This document shows, piece by piece, positions 1 through 6,992 of a DNA stretch of 12,467 nt. Made by a program: the position numbers and the translations under genes. The DNA lies in assembly GCA_036280295.1 (NCBI GenBank), contig DASURA010000374.1, positions 1 through 12,467 of the forward strand, written 5' to 3'. The notes beneath the pieces are model-generated. The model worked only from the letters and a program-made list of their open reading frames with translations, did no database searches and was not told the origin of the DNA. Each line of letters starts with the position of its first letter. The first letter of the stretch is position 1. Source of the DNA: AWTP1-13 sp036280295 (GTDB taxonomy: Bacteria; Pseudomonadota; Alphaproteobacteria; Rhizobiales; Hyphomicrobiaceae).

Positions 1-174
1 ATGGCGCCGGTCGCCATGCTTCTTCTTCTGTGCGTGATGCAGACCATTGAAGCCGGCCCTGTCATGCGCTTCATGCAGGCAACCGCATTGTCGCTCCATG
101 CGCCTCAGCATTACATCCGCGACGTTCTTCGTCCCACCTCGGGCCGGCCCGACGGCAAGGCGACCGGCACATGA
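1..174 (+). CDS. mnhD: Na+/H+ antiporter subunit D, C-terminal end (partial at left edge)
   Basis: Frame 1 is open from the window edge to TGA at 172-174 and gives the last 57 residues of a protein. It begins with a hydrophobic stretch (MLLLLCVMQTIEAGP) followed by FMQATALSLHAPQHYIRDVL. That end, with a membrane helix and then a 'LH.P..YI..VL' tail, is typical of MnhD/MrpD/PhaD, a proton-pumping NuoL/M/N-like subunit of the multisubunit monovalent cation/proton antiporter in the inner membrane. The ATG at position 1 is taken as an internal Met and the true start lies outside the window. The stop overlaps the mnhE start (ATGA, 171-174), and mnhE, mnhF and mnhG follow in the standard Mrp order, which is the strongest support. 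The remnant alone would be too short for a firm call. Confidence 0.85.
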   Translation: MAPVAMLLLLCVMQTIEAGPVMRFMQATALSLHAPQHYIRDVLRPTSGRPDGKATGT

Positions 175-659
175 AACGGATGTTTCCCTACCCCCTCGCC
201 AGCGCGGCACTTTTCGTGCTGTGGCTGCTGCTCAACCAAACCCTCTCGCCGGGGCATCTCCTCCTTGGTGGCGTGGTTGCGCTCGTCGGAGGCCACCTGT
301 TCGCAGCACTGGAACCGCCGAAAGGGCGGCTGCGGCGGCTGGCTCCCGCCTTCCGCCTGATGGCGTTGGTCGCCGTGGATATCGTGCGCTCCAATATCGC
401 CGTCGCGCTGATTGTGCTCGGTTTCGGGCGGCGGGACCGCAAGTCTGGGTTCGTGCACATCCCGCTCGACCTCCGACAGCGCTACGGACTGGCGATCCTG
501 GCCTGCATCATCACCTCCACCCCTGGAACGCTATGGGTCAGCTTCGACGAGGCGAGCGGTAAGTTGACCATCCACGTCCTCGACTTGGTCGAAGAAGGCG
601 ATTGGATCCGTACCATCAAAGGTCGTTACGAGCGCCTGCTGCTGGAGATTTGCGGATGA
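171..659 (+). CDS. mnhE: Na+/H+ antiporter subunit E (MnhE/MrpE/PhaE)
   Basis: This 162-residue protein is of normal MrpE length. Two closely spaced hydrophobic segments lie near the N-terminus (about 10-26 and 28-46). Another hydrophobic stretch follows around 63-86 (LMALVAVDIVRSNIAVALIV), then a cytoplasmic domain. The family signatures 'LNQTLSPGHLLLGG', 'DIVRSN' and 'SFDEASGKLTIHVLD' preceded by 'ITSTPGTLWV' are all visible. MrpE is an accessory membrane subunit of the Mrp/Mnh Na+(K+)/H+ antiporter, which supports pH and salt homeostasis and needs all its subunits to work. The gene overlaps mnhD by 4 bp at the start and mnhF by 4 bp at the end, so translational coupling is expected. The start at 171 is fixed by that overlap and by the family's N-terminus. 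Confidence 0.95.
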   Translation: MKRMFPYPLASAALFVLWLLLNQTLSPGHLLLGGVVALVGGHLFAALEPPKGRLRRLAPAFRLMALVAVDIVRSNIAVALIVLGFGRRDRKSGFVHIPLDLRQRYGLAILACIITSTPGTLWVSFDEASGKLTIHVLDLVEEGDWIRTIKGRYERLLLEICG

Positions 660-934
660 GCCCTGTCCTGGTCTGGTCGATCGCGATCGCGCAAGTACTG
701 TTGGGCTTGGCGATGGGATGCGCGACATGGCGCATGGTTCGAGGCCCGAGGGCGCAGGACCGGGTGGTCGCCTTCGACAGTCTCTATGTGAACGCGATGC
801 TGCTGCTCGTCACATTCGGCGTACGGTCGGCCAGCTCATTGTATTTCGAAACGGCCTTGATCGTTGCCGTGCTCGGCTTCGTCGGGTCCGTGGCGCTGGC
901 AAAGTTTCTGTTGCGCGGCGAGGTGATCGAATGA
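656..934 (+). CDS. mnhF: Na+/H+ antiporter subunit F (MnhF/MrpF/PhaF)
   Basis: This is a 92-residue, three-helix membrane protein (helices about 3-22, 38-56 and 61-84). The conserved MrpF segment 'RGPRAQDRVVAFDSLYVNAM' follows helix 1, and the end 'ALAKFLLRGEVIE' is typical of the family. I chose the ATG at 656, which overlaps the mnhE stop (ATGA), over an in-frame ATG at 602. The upstream 18 codons lie inside mnhE and do not resemble MrpF, and a GGAG at 644-647 sits 8 nt before 656. MrpF is a small subunit of the Mrp antiporter complex in the inner membrane. Its stop overlaps the mnhG start by 4 bp. Confidence 0.95.
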   Translation: MSPVLVWSIAIAQVLLGLAMGCATWRMVRGPRAQDRVVAFDSLYVNAMLLLVTFGVRSASSLYFETALIVAVLGFVGSVALAKFLLRGEVIE

Positions 935-1281
935 GTACGGCAGCGGGCGCGCCGACATTGGCGACGATCCTGACAGCAGTGTTGCTGGTGGCGGGCGCCG
1001 CCATTACCCTGATCGGCTCGATCGGGCTTCTGCGGCTGGCGACGTTCTACGAGCGCGCGCATGCACCGACGCTGGGGACAACCCTCGGCACAGCGTGCAT
1101 AGCCCTTGCCTCCATGATCCACTTCACGGCGCTGGAAGCCCGGCCTGTCGTGCACGAGCTCCTGATCGTCACGTTCGTCCTTTTGACGACGCCGGTCACA
1201 CTGGTGGTCCTGGTCCGCGCCGCACAGTTGCGCGATCGGTTCGAAAGCCCGCAGACCGCGCGAAAGTCCTCGACTCGCTAG
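931..1281 (+). CDS. mnhG: Na+/H+ antiporter subunit G (MnhG/MrpG/PhaG)
   Basis: This is a 116-residue, three-helix protein (about 10-35, 47-63 and 71-92). It carries the MrpG signature 'IGSIGLLRLATFYERAHAPT', then 'GTTLGTACI' and 'HELLIVTFVLLTTPVT'. MrpG is the last structural subunit of the Mrp/Mnh antiporter. I chose the ATG at 931, in the ATGA overlap with mnhF and preceded by a strong GAGGTGA at 920-926. A longer reading that opens at 718 would lie mostly inside mnhF. The arginine- and serine-rich tail (about 97-116) is presumably cytoplasmic. The next gene is 257 bp downstream, so this probably closes the operon. A GC-rich self-complementary stretch just past the stop (1287-1299) has no T-run. 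Confidence 0.95.
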   Translation: MSTAAGAPTLATILTAVLLVAGAAITLIGSIGLLRLATFYERAHAPTLGTTLGTACIALASMIHFTALEARPVVHELLIVTFVLLTTPVTLVVLVRAAQLRDRFESPQTARKSSTR

Positions 1282-1538
1282 ACGGGCCGCCGCGCGGCTG
1301 CTCATCCGATCCGCACTTCGTCACCTCGAGGGGCCTACGCTGGAAGCAGTGCCTCTGCCTTGGCTTGCGCTTCCTGGGGGGCGTCGTACGGCCGGCGCGC
1401 CGTCTGGAGTAACGAACCGGTTGCCACGCAGTTCTTGTTGTGCAACCCCCAGTCCCAGTCGAGGGCTCCGCTGAGGCGGAAACTTGCGCAGTCCGTTCGG
1501 CCCTCCAATAGTTTTTTGGTAAAGCGCGTACCGGAAAC

Positions 1539-2261
1539 ATGGCAAACCCCTTCTTCTCGGTCGGCCATTCGACGCATGCGATCGAGGAGTTCGTCACCTT
1601 GTTGACGGACCTCGATATAGAGCTGGTGGCCGATGTCCGCACGGTGCCGCGCTCACGCAAGAACCCGCAGTACAATCGCGATGCGCTTCCGACGACGCTG
1701 AGAGCGTTCGAGATCGACTACATTCACATCCCGGAGCTCGGAGGCCTGCGCAGCCACAGGCCGGTTCCGCCGGGCGTGAACGGTTTCTGGCGAAACGACA
1801 GCTTCCACAACTACGCCGACTACGCGATGAGCGACGAATTTCAGGCGGGCCTGCGCAAGCTTCGGCAGATCGGCCATGCGCAGCGATCCGCCGTCATGTG
1901 CGCTGAGGCCGTGTGGTGGCGATGTCATCGCCGTATCATCGCCGACTACCTCATCGCCGCTGGCGAAACAGTGATCCATATTCTCGCGAAAGGGCGAACG
2001 GAAGTAGCGCACATCACCGAGGCTGCCGTGCCTGGCCCAAACGGCGCTCTCGTATACCCCCGTGCAAGCACGATCGTCGGCTACCACCAGGACGTCGAGA
2101 AGAACTGGGTTGCCGAGCTGTCTTGCGGCCATCAGCAGCACGTCCGCCATCGGCCGCCGTTCATCGAGCGGCCTTGGGTCCTGACCGAGACCGGACGGGC
2201 TGGCAAAATAGGGCACGCGGTCGTGTGCGCCGAATGCTTGCGGACAAAAAAGGCAGAGTGA
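1539..2261 (+). CDS. DUF488 protein with fused C-terminal DUF3565 domain
   Basis: This 240-residue protein has two domains. Residues about 5-170 are DUF488: 'FSVGHST' at 6-12, 'ADVRTVPRSRKNPQYNR' at 31-47 and 'CAEAVWWRCHRR' at 121-132 with Cys121 and Cys129. Residues about 177-235 match DUF3565, a small stand-alone family of unknown function: 'IVGYHQD', 'WVAELSCGHQQHVRH', 'RPWVLTE' and a closing 'CAEC'. C196-G-H198 together with C230 and C233 could form a zinc site; this is inference. Neither domain has a firm biochemical role. DUF488 proteins are usually 120-180 residues, so the tail is an addition. The start at 1539 places the DUF488 core at the expected distance from the N-terminus, although no clear Shine-Dalgarno precedes it (only GGAAA immediately upstream). 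The gene stands alone, 257 bp after mnhG and 297 bp before the next gene. Confidence 0.85.
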   Translation: MANPFFSVGHSTHAIEEFVTLLTDLDIELVADVRTVPRSRKNPQYNRDALPTTLRAFEIDYIHIPELGGLRSHRPVPPGVNGFWRNDSFHNYADYAMSDEFQAGLRKLRQIGHAQRSAVMCAEAVWWRCHRRIIADYLIAAGETVIHILAKGRTEVAHITEAAVPGPNGALVYPRASTIVGYHQDVEKNWVAELSCGHQQHVRHRPPFIERPWVLTETGRAGKIGHAVVCAECLRTKKAE

Positions 2262-2558
2262 TCGCGCCCCATGGCGAGTCCGTCTTTGTCGCCTCCTTCA
2301 TCTTCTCACGGCAGGAGGCAACATCCGCCATCAGTCCCGATATCGGGCCGTCATATGCGTTGAAGACGATGAGCGCCGCCGGGGGAAGAAATGAGGTGCA
2401 GTAAAATGCATGAGCGCGCTCAGCCCTTCAACCCAACTATGTGATAGGAATAGCTCCTGGCGCAGAAGGGCCTTATGGCCATGCGGCCTGGACGTGGAAA
2501 TTCCTCTAAGGACCCCCCTCCGCGCCGCCGATCGCCCCAACAAGTACGCGAGGTCACC
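2262..2558. other. Intergenic region before the FMN reductase gene
   Basis: This 297-bp stretch has no recognisable gene. A 17-codon frame (2391-2444) with a purine-rich GGGGGAAG upstream is present but resembles no protein I know. The promoter of the flavin reductase gene probably lies here; I see no convincing -35/-10 pair or operator. Confidence 0.4.
2550..2554 (+). promoter_or_regulatory. Ribosome binding site deciding the FMN reductase start
   Basis: GAGGT lies 4 nt before the ATG at 2559. It supports that start over the in-frame ATG at 2475, whose 28 extra codons are Arg/Pro-rich and unlike the family. Confidence 0.55.
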
Positions 2559-3110
2559 ATGAGTGAGTACAAGATCGCCGTTCTCGTCGGCAGCCTGCGC
2601 CGTGACTCCTTCAACCGAAAAATGGCGATCGCACTGGCCAGGCTTGCGCCGCCGGAATTTGCCTTCGAGACGATCGAGATCGGTGACCTGCCGCTCTACA
2701 ATCAGGACGATGACGCCAATCAGGCGCCCGCGGTGAAGCGCATCAAGGCGCAGATCGCTTCTTCGCAAGCGCTTCTGTTCGTTACGCCCGAATACAACCG
2801 CTCGATCCCCGGCATCCTCAAGAACGCGATCGATAGCGCATCACGTCCGTACGGTCAGAGTGCATGGGCAGGCAAACCCGCCGGCATTATCGGAGTGTCT
2901 GTCGGCGCCACCGGAACAGCCATGGCCCAGCAGCATCTCCGGAATGTATTGGCCTATCTCGACATGCCGACGCTGGGACAGCCGGAAGCCTTTATCCAGA
3001 TGAAGGACGGGTTGTTCGAGGCCGATGGCAGCATCGGACAAGCCAGCCGGCAGTTCCTCCAGGGCTGGATGGACCGGTACGTGGCGTGGGTCAAGAAGCA
3101 TGCCGCCTGA
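2559..3110 (+). CDS. NADPH-dependent FMN reductase family protein (chromate/quinone reductase-like)
   Basis: This 183-residue protein is of normal length for the NAD(P)H-dependent FMN reductase (SsuE/YieF/ChrR-like) family. It shows the flavodoxin-like fold: beta1 and the phosphate-binding loop 'VLVGSLRRDSFNRKMA' at about 8-23, 'LPLYNQDDD' at about 46-54, 'FVTPEYNRSIPGILKNAID' at about 74-92, and 'GKPAGIIGVSVGATG' at about 104-118. In the family the 'SxRxxSxN' loop and the 'PEYN.S.PG.LKNAID' segment bind FMN. Members reduce flavins, quinones, azo dyes or chromate using NAD(P)H in the cytoplasm; the true substrate cannot be read from sequence. The gene appears monocistronic, with a 345-bp gap downstream. 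Its closeness to ion-transport and metal-linked genes fits a redox stress role, which is inference. Confidence 0.9.
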   Translation: MSEYKIAVLVGSLRRDSFNRKMAIALARLAPPEFAFETIEIGDLPLYNQDDDANQAPAVKRIKAQIASSQALLFVTPEYNRSIPGILKNAIDSASRPYGQSAWAGKPAGIIGVSVGATGTAMAQQHLRNVLAYLDMPTLGQPEAFIQMKDGLFEADGSIGQASRQFLQGWMDRYVAWVKKHAA

Positions 3111-3455
3111 GCACCGGGTGCACGGGCGGGCCGGAAGCATGCAAGCGTGCACTTTTGCATCCGCGCCGGCGTCTCTTATGGCGCCCTGCGTGCCGGAACC
3201 CTGATCGCCATGGGCACCCGCGTGGTTTGGATACAGCGTCGTTGCCGCTGGTGCGCCAGGCCTCTTTCCCGCCGCATTCTGCCCGACGTCAGCTGAAAGC
3301 GAAGGCCGAGGCAGGAGGACCAAGCACCAGAGCCGGGAGCAACTGCTTGCCTGCAGCCACCGGCGACTGGACGGCATTCTCAATGACGGATCGCCAGGAT
3401 TGCTCGATCCCGGGCGCCGCTGCCAGAATCTAGAAGCACGAGCAGAGGTGGTCCA
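3111..3455. other. Intergenic region upstream of the P-type ATPase gene
   Basis: This 345-bp stretch has no coding sequence I can support on either strand. GTGCAC occurs just after the reductase stop and again about 24 bp later, followed by TTTTGC, but the loop is too long for a convincing terminator. The right part presumably holds the ATPase promoter. A GAGG at 3445-3448 serves as its ribosome binding site, 7 nt before the ATG at 3456. Confidence 0.4.
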
Positions 3456-6266
3456 ATGACGATGGCCGGCAGCGCGGCCCAGCCGGCGGCCAAGGACCCG
3501 TATCGACAGTCGGCCGAGGCGGTGCTCGCCGCGCTCGATGTCGACGCCGGCTCCGGGCTCACTCGCAGCGAGGCCGAAAAGCGGCTCGGGCGGTACGGCA
3601 GGAACGAACTGACGGAGGAGAAGCCTGTCCCCGGATGGCGCAGGTTCCTCGCCCAGTTCACCGACGCGCTGGTGAGGCTGCTGGTCGTCGCAGGTCTGGT
3701 GTCGGCGGGCCTGTGGTTTTACGAGCGCGACGCGGCGCTGCCCTACGAGGCTCTGGCGATCTTCGCCATCGTTCTGCTCAACGCCATCCTGGGATACGTC
3801 CAGCAGGTGCGAGCTGAGCAGGCGGTAGCAGCGCTGCGGAGCATGTCGGCGGCACAGGCCAACGTCATCCGGGATGGCGAAAGGAGGACCGTTGCGGCCG
3901 CCGGGCTGGTTCCGGGCGACATCCTCCTGATCGAAGAAGGAGACACCATTCCGGCCGACGCTCGGCTGATCCGGTCGGTCGCGCTGCAGTGCGCGGAGGC
4001 CGCTCTGACCGGCGAGAGCCTGCCGGTCGAGAAAGGCACCGCCCGCATTGCCGAGGAGGTGGCGCTCGGCGACCGGCACAACATGGTTTTCAGCGGCACG
4101 GCGGCGACCTACGGCCGCGGTGCCGCGGTGGTCACCGCTACCGGCATGCATACCGAGATGGGGCGGATCGCTGGCATGCTGAGACAAGCCCCGGCCGAGA
4201 CCACTCCGCTGCAGACCGAGCTCGACCGCGTCGGCAAGGTCCTCGGCGCCATCGTGATCGCCATCGCCCTGGTGATGGTCGCCACCATCCTCCTCGCCGG
4301 GGATGTGCGCGGATTCTCGGCCGTATTCGACGTGCTCATCCTGGGCGTAGCTCTTGCCGTCGCGGCGGTGCCGGAAGGCTTGCCGGCGGTGGTTACCGCC
4401 GTGCTCGCCCTCGGTGTGCAGCGCATGGCGAGGCGGAACGCGATCGTGCGCCGCCTGGCAGCGGTGGAGACGCTCGGCTCGGCCAACGTGATCGCCTCCG
4501 ACAAGACGGGCACCTTGACGAAGAACGAGATGACCGTGCGTGTCGTCGTCACGGCCAGCGGCCGCGTGACATTTGCAGGCACGGGCTACGCTCCCGAGGG
4601 AGCGGTGAGCTGTGACGGCGGCAAGCCGATCGAAGGGACGCTGCGGGACGAACTGATTCGGGTGCTGACGGTTGCCGACCGCGCCAATAACGCCGTGCTG
4701 CAGGAGCGCGACGGGCAATGGATGGTGCAGGGCGACCCAACCGAGGGCGCGCTGCTCGTCGCTGCGCGCAAGGCGGGGCTCGAGCAGGACGTGCTCGATG
4801 CACGGTTTACCCGAGTGGGAGAAGTGCCTTTCTCGTCCGAGCGCAAGCTGATGAGCACCATCAACGCCGATGCGGAGCGAGAACGCCTGCTTGCACTCAC
4901 AAAGGGGGCTGCCGACGTCCTGTTGGCCCGCTGCTCGTACGAGCTTCGCGGGGAGCAGGCGAAACCGCTGACGCCGGAACGCCGGGCACAGATCCTGGCT
5001 CGCAATGACGAGCTTGCTGGTGAAGCGCTGCGCACGCTGGGCGTCGCCTTCCGTTCGCTGCCGAAGGAGGCCAATAACGGCGGCCGATTCGACGAGGAGG
5101 TTGAGCATGATCTCGTTTTCCTCGGGCTGATCGGCATGATCGACCCGCCGCGCGCGGAGGCGAGGGACGCGGTTGCAAGGGCCAAGCGCGCAGGCATCCG
5201 GCCCATTATGATCACCGGCGATCATCCGAAGACCGCGGCCGTCATTGCCGCCGAGCTTGGGATTGCCGCTGAGGGCCGCCCCGTTCTGGGTGCGCAGCTT
5301 GCCGGAATGGCGGACGCAGCGCTCGACAGGACGGTCCGGGAGGTGTCCGTCTACGCCCGCGTCAATCCCGAGCATAAGCTCAGGATCGTGCAGGCGTTGC
5401 AGCGCGAAGGCCTGACGGTGGCGATGACGGGGGACGGCGTCAACGATGCCCCGGCGCTGAAGACCGCCGACATCGGTGTGGCCATGGGCATCACCGGCAC
5501 CGACGTTTCGAAGGAAGCAGCCGATATGGTGCTCGCCGACGACAACTTCGCCACCATCGTGGCTGCGGTGGAGGAGGGGCGGGCGGTCTTCTCCAATATC
5601 AGGAAGTTCCTGCGCTATCTGTTGTCCTCGAACATCGGCGAGGTCATGACCATGTTCTTCGGCGTCCTGCTGGCCGGGGTCATCGGCCTCAGCCCGACGG
5701 ACGGCGGAGTCGTGCTGCCACTTCTGGCGACGCAGATTTTATGGATCAACCTTGTTACCGACGGTGCTCCGGCGCTGGCGCTCGGCGTCGATCCGCCGGA
5801 CCGGGCGATGATGGACGAGCCCCCGCGCCCCAAGGGGGAAGGCGTGCTGACACGGGGCATGTGGCGAAGCATCCTGCTCGTCGGCGCCGTCATGGCGGCT
5901 GGCACCCTGACCGTGCTCGACGCGTCGCTTCCCGGCGGCCTGATCGAAGGCACCGGCACGATGCGGTATGGCCAGACGATGGCGTTCACCACACTCGTGC
6001 TGTTTCAGCTGTTCAACGTGTTCAACGCCCGTTCAGACGAGCGCAGCGCCTTCGAGGGCGCCTTCACGAACCTCTGGCTGTGGGCAGCCGTGGCGCTGTC
6101 CCTGCTCCTGCACGCCGCCGTCCTCTATGTCCCGGTGCTGCAGGAGGCGTTCTCGACCGTCGGCCTGAGCCCGGGCGATTGGCTCTTCTGCGCGGCGGCG
6201 GCGAGTTCCGTGTTGTGGGTGCGCGAGCTGGGCAAGAGGATTACGCAAGCGGCCGAGAGGCGCTAG
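3456..6266 (+). CDS. P-type ATPase, P2A Ca2+-transporting type
   Basis: This is a full-length 936-residue cation pump of the inner membrane, expected to expel Ca2+ at the cost of ATP. In order: N-terminal cation-ATPase domain (about 15-75), actuator domain with TGES at 185-188, TM4 with PEGLP at 306-310, phosphorylation motif DKTGT with Asp349, nucleotide-binding domain with KGA at 483-485, hinge TGD at 587-589 and TGDGVND at 658-664, then TM5-TM10. Ca2+ ligands known from SERCA have equivalents here: Glu307 (TM4), Asn726 and Glu729 (TM5), Asn765, Thr768 and Asp769 (TM6). The TM8 glutamate of SERCA is replaced by Gln851 ('VLFQLFNVFNAR'), as in plasma-membrane Ca2+-ATPases, which suggests a single transport site. 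These ligands argue against MgtA, Kdp or H+ pumps; a Mn2+ or mixed specificity cannot be excluded. The start is supported by GAGG at 3445-3448 and the family's N-terminal length. Confidence 0.93.
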   Translation: MTMAGSAAQPAAKDPYRQSAEAVLAALDVDAGSGLTRSEAEKRLGRYGRNELTEEKPVPGWRRFLAQFTDALVRLLVVAGLVSAGLWFYERDAALPYEALAIFAIVLLNAILGYVQQVRAEQAVAALRSMSAAQANVIRDGERRTVAAAGLVPGDILLIEEGDTIPADARLIRSVALQCAEAALTGESLPVEKGTARIAEEVALGDRHNMVFSGTAATYGRGAAVVTATGMHTEMGRIAGMLRQAPAETTPLQTELDRVGKVLGAIVIAIALVMVATILLAGDVRGFSAVFDVLILGVALAVAAVPEGLPAVVTAVLALGVQRMARRNAIVRRLAAVETLGSANVIASDKTGTLTKNEMTVRVVVTASGRVTFAGTGYAPEGAVSCDGGKPIEGTLRDELIRVLTVADRANNAVLQERDGQWMVQGDPTEGALLVAARKAGLEQDVLDARFTRVGEVPFSSERKLMSTINADAERERLLALTKGAADVLLARCSYELRGEQAKPLTPERRAQILARNDELAGEALRTLGVAFRSLPKEANNGGRFDEEVEHDLVFLGLIGMIDPPRAEARDAVARAKRAGIRPIMITGDHPKTAAVIAAELGIAAEGRPVLGAQLAGMADAALDRTVREVSVYARVNPEHKLRIVQALQREGLTVAMTGDGVNDAPALKTADIGVAMGITGTDVSKEAADMVLADDNFATIVAAVEEGRAVFSNIRKFLRYLLSSNIGEVMTMFFGVLLAGVIGLSPTDGGVVLPLLATQILWINLVTDGAPALALGVDPPDRAMMDEPPRPKGEGVLTRGMWRSILLVGAVMAAGTLTVLDASLPGGLIEGTGTMRYGQTMAFTTLVLFQLFNVFNARSDERSAFEGAFTNLWLWAAVALSLLLHAAVLYVPVLQEAFSTVGLSPGDWLFCAAAASSVLWVRELGKRITQAAERR

Positions 6267-6404
6267 GAAGCGGGAGCGGGCATGCCCTGGAGTCGGGCTT
6301 CGGTCACGCCGGTCGCCGGGTTCTTCATGCACAGGAGCAAGCGGCGCCCGGCGAGCGCAGAGAAAGGAAGCCTGAAACGAAGAATTGTCGTGCGTGGGCC
6401 ATCA

Positions 6405-6884
6405 CTAACGCTCACCATCAACCTGGCCCTGCTGGCGTTTCTCGAGATCGGCAATCAGGGCCTTCATCTGGTCGATCTCGCCGAGCTGGCTTTCAATGAT
6501 CTGGTCCGCCAGCTTGCGCACGCGCGGATCGGAGATGCGCGCCCTGCTGCTCGTGAGGACGGCGATCGAGTGATGCGGGATCATGGCTTTCATGTACGCG
6601 ACATCCTCCACCGTCGCCTGGCTGCGTACCAGGAACAGGGCAGCGGCAAAGAGCAGGGCACTGCCTGCAAAGATGCCGATATTGATAACTTTGCTCGGGA
6701 ACATGCCGAGCATGTAAGCCAGCATGATGATCGCCATTGCAGCACCCATGTAGAGCGCCGCGTAGAAGCGGGTTTCGCTCCAGAACACGTGGTCCAGCTG
6801 CCAGGTGTTGAGATACATGAGCCCGAACATCACGGCCGTTGAAGTGGCAATCATCGCCGCAAACCTCAGGTAGGAGTGGGTCAT
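6405..6884 (-). CDS. Three-helix membrane DUF305 protein
   Basis: This 159-residue protein has three predicted membrane segments (about 8-25, 41-60 and 66-87) followed by a C-terminal DUF305 domain. The DUF305 signature is clear: 'MKAMIPHHSIAVL' at 98-110 with the His104-His105 pair, 'SDPRVRKLADQIIESQLGEI' at 118-137, and a Met-containing end 'DQMKALI'. DUF305 is a ferritin-like helical domain often found near copper and multicopper oxidase genes. Its biochemical role is not settled, but the His/Met-rich face suggests metal binding. Translation starts at 6884; AAGGAG at 6897-6892 supports this over an in-frame ATG nine codons upstream (6911). The gene runs convergently with the ATPase gene. 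It lies 108 bp downstream of a broken multicopper oxidase gene on the same strand, so the two probably once formed a metal-handling unit. Confidence 0.88.
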   Translation of the reverse strand: MTHSYLRFAAMIATSTAVMFGLMYLNTWQLDHVFWSETRFYAALYMGAAMAIIMLAYMLGMFPSKVINIGIFAGSALLFAAALFLVRSQATVEDVAYMKAMIPHHSIAVLTSSRARISDPRVRKLADQIIESQLGEIDQMKALIADLEKRQQGQVDGER

Positions 6885-6891
6885 GGTGCGT

Positions 6892-6897
6892 CTCCTT
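6892..6897 (-). promoter_or_regulatory. Ribosome binding site of the DUF305 gene
   Basis: Read on the minus strand this is AAGGAG, with 7 nt to the ATG at 6884-6882. It is a near-perfect Shine-Dalgarno and fixes the start at MTHSYLRF rather than the upstream in-frame Met. Confidence 0.8.
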
Positions 6898-6992
6898 CTT
6901 GGAATGAGCAATGACGCTGTTGAGCCTGCTCCAGTGCGATCTTTGCCCGCCCCAATCGGGGTGGGCCGCCGAATTGACTGGCGCAGGATTCA

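Noticed and set aside
1418..1446. Inverted repeat GGTTGC...GCAACC upstream of the DUF488 gene, considered as an operator
   Set aside because: The 6-bp arms are separated by a long spacer and are not tied to any recognised promoter; chance cannot be excluded.
2391..2444. A 17-codon frame with a purine-rich upstream stretch, considered as a leader peptide
   Set aside because: It has no run of a single amino acid, no attenuator-like hairpin after it and no known match, and could easily arise by chance.
2841..5375. An 844-codon open frame on the minus strand opposite the reductase and ATPase genes
   Set aside because: It lies antisense to two clearly homologous genes. Its translation is His/Arg/Gln-rich low-complexity sequence with no family resemblance, a typical high-GC shadow.
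6278..6287. Perfect 10-bp palindrome GGGCATGCCC after the ATPase gene, considered as a terminator or operator
   Set aside because: It has no loop and no T-run, and short GC palindromes are common by chance in DNA this rich in GC.
6282..6842. A 186-codon plus-strand frame opposite the DUF305 gene
   Set aside because: The DUF305 gene on the minus strand has a strong ribosome binding site and recognised motifs; this is its shadow.
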